A model generated the notes under the pieces. It saw only the letters and a list, made by a program, of their open reading frames with translations. It had not been told where the DNA came from and did not search any database. Of a DNA stretch of 64,000 nt, positions 59,354 to 64,000 are shown in pieces (within the stretch, counting starts at the first letter, position 1; each line of letters begins with the position of its first letter). The translations under genes and the position numbers were made by a program. The stretch is from DASWOJ01 sp964250755 (GTDB taxonomy: Bacteria; Pseudomonadota; Alphaproteobacteria; Acetobacterales; Acetobacteraceae), in contig CAXUHB010000002.1 in the NCBI GenBank assembly GCA_964250755.1, positions 372,001 to 436,000 of the forward strand, in the 5' to 3' direction.

Positions 59354-60865
59354 ATGACAGGCTGGGCGGCGCAGCGGGAGCGCGGCGGCGCGGGGCTGGT
59401 GGCCGCGGCGGCGTGGCTGGCGTTGCGGGCGGGCTGGCCGCTGGGACGGCTGCTGCTGTGGCCGGCAACCCTGTGGTTCCTGGCGACCTCGCCAGGGGCG
59501 CGGGCGGCGTCGCGTCAGTTCCTGCAGGCGGCGTTGGGGCGGAGGCCGCGGATGTGGGACGTGGCGCGGCACTTCCACACCTTTGCCGCCGCGGTGCTGG
59601 ATCGGCTGTTCCTGATCACCGGGCGGACGCGCGGCTACCGCATCCGGACGGAGGGGCTGGAGCACGTCGCGTCGGTGCTGGCCGGCGGGCGGGGGTGCAT
59701 CCTGCTGGGCGCGCACCTCGGCAGCTTCGAGGTGCTGCGGCTGGTGGCGCAGACGGCGCCGGTGCCGGTATGGGCGCTGATGTTCCGGCGCAACGCCGGG
59801 GCGCTGACGCGGCTGCTGGACCGCCTGGCGCCGGACCTGCGCGACAGCATTCTGGAAATTGGCGACACCGCCAGCATGTTGCGCGCGCACGAGTGCGTGG
59901 CGCGTGGGGAGATCGTTGGCATCCTGGCTGACCGGGTGCCGCCGGGGCACCGGGGCGTGGCCGCGCCGTTCTTCGGCCGGCCCGCAGCGTTCCCGCTGGG
60001 GCCGTTCGTGCTGGCGTCCACGCTGGCCGCGCCTGTGGTGCTGTTCCAGGGGGTGCGGCTGGGGCCGCGGCGCTACCTCGTGCGGTTCGAGCCGTTCGCG
60101 GACCGCGTCGTGCTGCGGCGGGCGGCGCGGGAGGCGGACCTGGCGGCGCATGCCGGGCGCTACGCCGCGGCGCTGGAGCGGGGGTGCCGGGCGCATCCCT
60201 TCAATTGGTTCAACTTCTTCCCGTTCTGGGATGCGCCGGATCGGGGGCGTCCCGCACCGGGCAGCCCGGTGCTGGCCCGGCGCGCGCTGCCGCTCCTGCC
60301 GGCGCTGCTGCTGCCCGGCCCCGGGCGGGCGCAAGCGCCGCTGGACCTGGCCGCGGTGATGGCGGGGCTGGCAGCGGTGCGGGAACGGCGGGCGGGGTTC
60401 CGGGAGATCCGGCGCTTCGCAGCGCTCAGCACGCCGTTGGAGAGCACGGGGCGGCTGATCTACCGCGCGCCAGGGCACCTGGAGAAGCTGACGGACTGGC
60501 CGGAGCGGGAGAGTCTGGTGGTGGACGGGGACCGCCTGGTGGTGACCGGCGCCGACGCGCCGCGGGTGGTGGACCTGGCAGGCCAGCCGGAGCTGCGGTC
60601 CCTGGTGGACGCGGTGCGCGGGCCGCTGGCAGGGGACCTGGCGGCGCTGCAGCGGGCCTTCACGGTGACGGCAGGCGGGACGGCGGCGGCGTGGTCGCTG
60701 GGCCTTGCGCCGCGGGACCCGCAGGCGGGCCGGCTGCTGCGGTCGGTGCGGGTGAATGGGGCGGGGGATCAGGTGCTGTCGGTGCTGGTCGTGCAGGCCA
60801 ACGGGGACGAGCAGGAGATGCGGATTCTTCCTGCTCCCTCCCCCTCCCGGAGCGGGCCGGGGTGA
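59354..60865 (+). CDS. Lysophospholipid-type acyltransferase fused to a LolA-like domain
   Basis: A 503-residue protein. Residues 1-295 are a LpxL/HtrB-like acyltransferase (LLGAHLGSFEVLR active site, RVPPGHRGVAAPFFGRP). From Val306 an internal signal-like stretch occurs (ARRALPLLPALLLPGPGRAQA), then a LolA-like domain (AGFREIRRFAALSTPLESTG, GRLIYRAPGHLEK, DGDRLVV). These are two genes in most aryl polyene loci. Here no stop separates them, but a GTG at 60269 could start a separate exported LolA. The final ~12 residues are encoded by palindromic element H. Start: ATG 59354. Confidence 0.8.
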   Translation: MTGWAAQRERGGAGLVAAAAWLALRAGWPLGRLLLWPATLWFLATSPGARAASRQFLQAALGRRPRMWDVARHFHTFAAAVLDRLFLITGRTRGYRIRTEGLEHVASVLAGGRGCILLGAHLGSFEVLRLVAQTAPVPVWALMFRRNAGALTRLLDRLAPDLRDSILEIGDTASMLRAHECVARGEIVGILADRVPPGHRGVAAPFFGRPAAFPLGPFVLASTLAAPVVLFQGVRLGPRRYLVRFEPFADRVVLRRAAREADLAAHAGRYAAALERGCRAHPFNWFNFFPFWDAPDRGRPAPGSPVLARRALPLLPALLLPGPGRAQAPLDLAAVMAGLAAVRERRAGFREIRRFAALSTPLESTGRLIYRAPGHLEKLTDWPERESLVVDGDRLVVTGADAPRVVDLAGQPELRSLVDAVRGPLAGDLAALQRAFTVTAGGTAAAWSLGLAPRDPQAGRLLRSVRVNGAGDQVLSVLVVQANGDEQEMRILPAPSPSRSGPG

Positions 60866-60980
60866 GGGAGGCGGCAAGCGTGGCGCTGCGGCCTGCGGGG
60901 ACCGTTCTTTGCGGGGCCGGCGTCCGCGCTTGCCGCCTCCCTCACCCCGGCCCGCTCCCGGAGGGAGAGGAGGAAGGCAA
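60826..60980. repeat. Palindromic element H, at the 3' end of the acyltransferase-LolA gene
   Basis: Left arm TTCCTGCTCCCTCCCCCTCC then CGGAGCGGGCCGGGGTGAGG. The right arm mirrors it (CCTCACCCCGGCCCGCTCCC, GGAGGGAGAGGAGGAA). The GAGCGGGCCGG/CCGGCCCGCTC change occurs in both arms. Pairing extends into the core through GGCGGCAAGCG/CGCTTGCCGCC. The left arm forms the last codons and the stop of the upstream gene. Confidence 0.9.
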
Positions 60981-60991
60981 GCGCTTTCCTT

Positions 60992-61091
60992 NNNNNNNNN
61001 NNNNNNNNNNNNNNNNNNNNNNNNNNNNNNNNNNNNNNNNNNNNNNNNNNNNNNNNNNNNNNNNNNNNNNNNNNNNNNNNNNNNNNNNNNN
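60992..61091. other. Assembly gap: exactly 100 N
   Basis: A run of 100 N. The 55 bp before it (60937-60991) and the 55 bp after it (61092-61146) are identical and lie in palindromic element H. That is what is seen when two contigs that truly overlap by one k-mer are joined with a default 100-N spacer. Real missing sequence is unlikely but cannot be excluded. Confidence 0.97.
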
Positions 61092-61144
61092 CTCCCTCAC
61101 CCCGGCCCGCTCCCGGAGGGAGAGGAGGAAGGCAAGCGCTTTCC

Positions 61145-63538
61145 TTGACCCGTGCCGCTCCGGTCTTGGCTGCGCTGGCGGCTTCTGTGCTGGTGCTGGT
61201 GCTGGTGCTGCGGGGGATCACGGTCCGCACGGACATGGTGGAGTTCCTGCCGGCCGGGCAGACCGAGGCCGCGCGGCTGGTGATGCAGGAGGCGCGGGCG
61301 GGCAGCGCGGCGGGGCTGGTGCTGATGGGGCTGGACGGTGCGCCGACGGCGGAGCTGGCGCGCATCAGCCTGGCGGTGGCGGCGGCCCTGCGGGAGACCG
61401 GGTTGTTCACCCTGGTCGCCGGGGGCCAGGACGGGTTGGACCCGGCGGTGGGCGAAAGCCTGTTCGCCCGGCGCTACCTGCTGGCTCCAGCGGAGTTCAG
61501 CACCGAAGCGCTGCGGCGCGGGATGGAGGGGCTGCTGCGGCAGCTCCGTACCTCGGCAGCGCCGCTCGTGGCGCAGTATGGGCTGGCCGACCCGCCCGGC
61601 GCGTTTCCGGTGCTGCTGCGGCGCTGGGCGGGGACGGGCAGCGTGCGCGTGGTGGATGGCGCGTGGTTCGAGCGGGATCGGGACCGCGCCCTGTTGCTGG
61701 CGCGCACCCGGGCGGGCGGCATGGACGTGCCGGCGCAGGAGGCGGCGACCGCAGCGATTGACCGGGCTTTCCGGGAGGCCCGGCCAGGCACGGCACGGCT
61801 TGTCGTCACCGGCCCTGCCGTGTTCGCCCGCGACGCCGCGCGGGCGATCCGCGGCGATGTCGAGCGGATCGCACTGGTCTCGACGGTGCTGGTAGCGGGG
61901 CTGCTGTGGTGGCGGTTCCGCTCGCCGCTGGTGGCGGCGGCCATCGGGGTGCCGGTGGTGCTGAGCGTGGCGGCGGCGGCGGCCGTGGTGCAGGCCGGGT
62001 TCGGGGCGGTGCATGGGGTGGCGCTGGGGTTCGGGACGACGATGCTGGGGGTGTCGGTGGATTATCCCGTGCTGATGATCGGCCACCGCAAGCGGGGAGA
62101 GCCGGCGCGGGACACCCGGGCGCGGATCGGGCGGGCCTTCGTGCTGGCGGTGGCGACGGCGATCCTGGGACTGGGGGCGATGGTGTTCTCGGGCTTCCCC
62201 GGGCTGCTGCAACTGGGTGTGTTCTCGGCGGTGGGGCTGGTGTCGGCGGCGCTGGCGACGTGGTGGGTGCTGCCGCGGCTGGTGGTGGCGGCCAACCTTG
62301 CGCCGGCGTCGGACGCGGTGCCGGGGTGGCTGGCGCGGGTGGAGGGGCTGCGGCGCGGCCGGTGGTGGGCGGCGCTGCCGGTGGCCCTGGCGGCGGGCGG
62401 GCTGCTGGCGGCGGACGGGCCGCGATGGGAGGGGGACCTGGCCAATCTCAGTCCGGTGCCGGCGGCGTCCCGCGCCCAGGACATGGAGCTGCGCGGGGCG
62501 TTGGGCGCGCCGGACGCCGGCCAAATCCTGCTGGTGCGCGGCGCCGATGCCGAGGCGGTGCTGCGGCGGCAGGAGGCGCTGCAGCCGCTGCTGGACCGCT
62601 TGCAGGCGGACGGCGCGCTGGCGGACGCCGCGTTTGCCGCGCGCCTGCTGCCCAGCGCCGCCGCCCAGACGGCGCGGCGCGGCGCGCTGCCGGACCGGGC
62701 GGCGTTGGAGGCGCGGGTGATGGAGGCGCAAGGCGGGCTGCCGTTCCGCGCCGGGGCCTTCGCGCCGTTCCTGGAGGCGGTGGAGGCATCGCAGATGTTG
62801 GGGCCGTTGACGCTGGCGGACTTGGCGGGATCGCCCTTGGCGGCGCGGCTGGACCCGCTGCTGTATGCGCGGGACGGGGGCTGGGCCGGGCCAGTGGTGC
62901 TGTCCGGGGTGCGCGACCCGGCGCGGCTGGCAGCGGCGTTCGCCGGGCAGGACGGGGCGACATACGTGAACGTGCGGGGGGAACTGGGCGGCATCCTGTC
63001 CGGCTACACCGCGCGGGCGTGGCGCTGGCTGGGATGGAGCGCGCTGGCGGTCCTGGCGGTGCTGGGCGCGGGGCTGGTGCCGGTGCCCTGGCGGATGTCG
63101 CTTAGGGGGTTGCCGGCGTTGCCACGTTATCCAGCTGGCTTGCACGGCACAGCCGCCGGCGTCTCGCGCGTTGTCCGCGTGCTGGCCGCCGTCGCCGCGG
63201 CGCTGCTGGTGACGGTGGCGGTGTTGTCCGCGGGCGGCATACGCCTGTCCCTGATGCATCTCGTCGCGTTGCAGCTCGTGGCCGGGGTCGGGCTGGACTA
63301 CGCGCTGTTCTTTGCGCGTCCGCTGCTGGATGCTGAGGAGCGGGCGCGGACGCTGCGGACGCTGCTGACCTGCAACGGCATGACGCTGCTGACCTTCGGG
63401 CTGCTTGCGACTTGCCAAACCCCCATCCTGCGCGACATTGGGATCACCGTGGCCATCGGCGCGGTGCTGGCACTGGCCTTCAGCTTCGTGATCGCCGGCC
63501 AGCCGCCCCCGAGGACCACCATGACCGCGCCGCGATGA
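61145..63538 (+). CDS. MMPL/RND-family exporter of the aryl polyene locus
   Basis: A 797-residue transporter. One N-terminal span (LAALAASVLVLVLVLRGI), a ~200-residue periplasmic loop, five spans containing LGFGTTMLGVSVDYPVLMIGH, a second loop, then the last five spans (QLVAGVGLDYALFFARPLL). The SVDYP and GLDYA motifs lie where RND proteins carry proton-relay acids. It is thought to move the aryl polyene lipid toward the outer membrane. The TTG start at 61145 lies in the last bases of the duplicated 55-bp sequence. The start is therefore provisional until the gap is closed. Confidence 0.88.
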   Translation: MTRAAPVLAALAASVLVLVLVLRGITVRTDMVEFLPAGQTEAARLVMQEARAGSAAGLVLMGLDGAPTAELARISLAVAAALRETGLFTLVAGGQDGLDPAVGESLFARRYLLAPAEFSTEALRRGMEGLLRQLRTSAAPLVAQYGLADPPGAFPVLLRRWAGTGSVRVVDGAWFERDRDRALLLARTRAGGMDVPAQEAATAAIDRAFREARPGTARLVVTGPAVFARDAARAIRGDVERIALVSTVLVAGLLWWRFRSPLVAAAIGVPVVLSVAAAAAVVQAGFGAVHGVALGFGTTMLGVSVDYPVLMIGHRKRGEPARDTRARIGRAFVLAVATAILGLGAMVFSGFPGLLQLGVFSAVGLVSAALATWWVLPRLVVAANLAPASDAVPGWLARVEGLRRGRWWAALPVALAAGGLLAADGPRWEGDLANLSPVPAASRAQDMELRGALGAPDAGQILLVRGADAEAVLRRQEALQPLLDRLQADGALADAAFAARLLPSAAAQTARRGALPDRAALEARVMEAQGGLPFRAGAFAPFLEAVEASQMLGPLTLADLAGSPLAARLDPLLYARDGGWAGPVVLSGVRDPARLAAAFAGQDGATYVNVRGELGGILSGYTARAWRWLGWSALAVLAVLGAGLVPVPWRMSLRGLPALPRYPAGLHGTAAGVSRVVRVLAAVAAALLVTVAVLSAGGIRLSLMHLVALQLVAGVGLDYALFFARPLLDAEERARTLRTLLTCNGMTLLTFGLLATCQTPILRDIGITVAIGAVLALAFSFVIAGQPPPRTTMTAPR

Positions 63539-64000
63539 CGCCCCTCTACCTCACGGCCAGCACCGCCGTCAGCGCCGCCGGCGCCGGTGGCGCCGCGCAC
63601 CGGGCGGCGCTGCTGGCGCGCCAGGGCGGCCTGCGGCCCAACGACTTCGAGCCGTCCGTCGGCGGCTGGATTGGGCGGGTGCCGGGGGTGGAGGCGCACG
63701 CGCTGCCCGATGCGCTGGCTGGCTTCGACTGCCGCAACAACCGCCTGGCCGACATGGCGCTGCGGGCGGACGGGTTCGACAGGGCGGTGGCGGATGCCGT
63801 GGCGCGGCACGGCGCTGACCGCATTGCCGTCGTGCTGGGCACCAGCACCAGCGGCATCACCTCGGCAGAGGACGCCTACCGCGCCCGCACTGGGGATCAG
63901 CCGCTCCGCTTCGACTACGACCACACGCAGGACCTGTTCTCGCTGGGAGCCTACGTACGCGCGGCGCTGGGTCTGGGCGGGCCGGCGCTGGTGGTGTCCA
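63535..64000 (+). CDS. Beta-ketoacyl-ACP synthase, N-terminal part (cut by the right edge)
   Basis: The first 155 residues of a thiolase-fold ketosynthase: TPLYLTASTAVSAAGAG, CRNNRLADMAL, RIAVVLGTSTSGITSAEDAY and GGPALVVS, which leads into the region of the active-site Cys just beyond the window. It elongates the ACP-bound chain. The start overlaps the MMPL stop by 4 bp, which ties it to the same transcript. The remaining ketosynthase, reductase and dehydratase genes of such loci would lie to the right. Confidence 0.9.
   Translation, partial: MTPLYLTASTAVSAAGAGGAAHRAALLARQGGLRPNDFEPSVGGWIGRVPGVEAHALPDALAGFDCRNNRLADMALRADGFDRAVADAVARHGADRIAVVLGTSTSGITSAEDAYRARTGDQPLRFDYDHTQDLFSLGAYVRAALGLGGPALVVS

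Noticed and set aside
60756..61410. Open frames spanning the N run
   Set aside because: They contain undetermined residues and depend on an artificial gap length.

Overview
The window is very GC-rich (about 70 %), densely packed chromosomal DNA of an alphaproteobacterium. A Rhodospirillales-type organism (Acetobacteraceae or Azospirillaceae) fits best. This placement is inferred from gene content: a DUF2852 protein, a Usg protein, CIRCE-controlled groESL, a Sinorhizobium-like chemotaxis gene order, the GshA type and cyoABCD. No rRNA, tRNA, transposase, integrase or CRISPR array was recognised.

Layout. 1-8.7 kb: small membrane and unknown proteins, a decayed short-chain dehydrogenase, a class I lysyl-tRNA synthetase gene in an apparent operon with an MprF-like gene, a glycosyltransferase with a TVP38-family protein, and usg. 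8.7-12.4 kb: stress genes, namely groES-groEL behind two CIRCE operators, two tandem cold-shock genes and a glycine/alanine-rich stress-type protein. 12.6-23.3 kb: a GT87-type membrane glycosyltransferase, DUF1330, a TerB-like protein, an iron-sulfur DinG/XPD-type helicase, heme A synthase, an SGNH hydrolase, a SARP-like regulator and glutamate-cysteine ligase. 23.4-30 kb: one tightly coupled chemotaxis operon, cheS-cheY1-cheA-cheW-cheR-cheB-cheY2-cheD-cheT. Its CheB receiver carries glycine where the phosphorylated aspartate should be. 30-33.5 kb: a DUF296 protein and an acyl-CoA synthetase, divergent from a short-chain dehydrogenase.

33.7-44.6 kb is a catabolic operon on the minus strand. 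It holds a branched-chain-type ABC transporter (binding protein, two permeases, two ATPases), an isocitrate-lyase/PEP-mutase-family enzyme, hydantoinase/oxoprolinase subunits B and A, and an isochorismatase-fold protein that lacks its catalytic cysteine. Almost every junction in this operon that is not an overlap contains a palindromic element. Most are built as two inverted hairpin arms around a core of roughly 55-90 bp. Further copies lie at 47.1, 55.9 and 60.8 kb.

44.7-53.2 kb: a Phd/VapC-type toxin-antitoxin pair, a leuC without leuD beside it, a Tat-exported 5'-nucleotidase and the cytochrome bo3 ubiquinol oxidase operon cyoABCD. 53.2-55.7 kb: a GT2-GtrA protein and an unusual lipoprotein. 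From 56 kb to the right edge is an aryl-polyene-like type II polyketide/fatty-acid locus: GT2, a COG4648-type membrane protein, an acyl carrier protein, an ACP-loading ligase, a dehydratase, an acyltransferase fused to a LolA-like domain, an MMPL exporter and the start of a ketosynthase. A 100-N scaffold gap at 60992-61091 is flanked by identical 55-bp copies and looks like an assembly artefact, not missing sequence.
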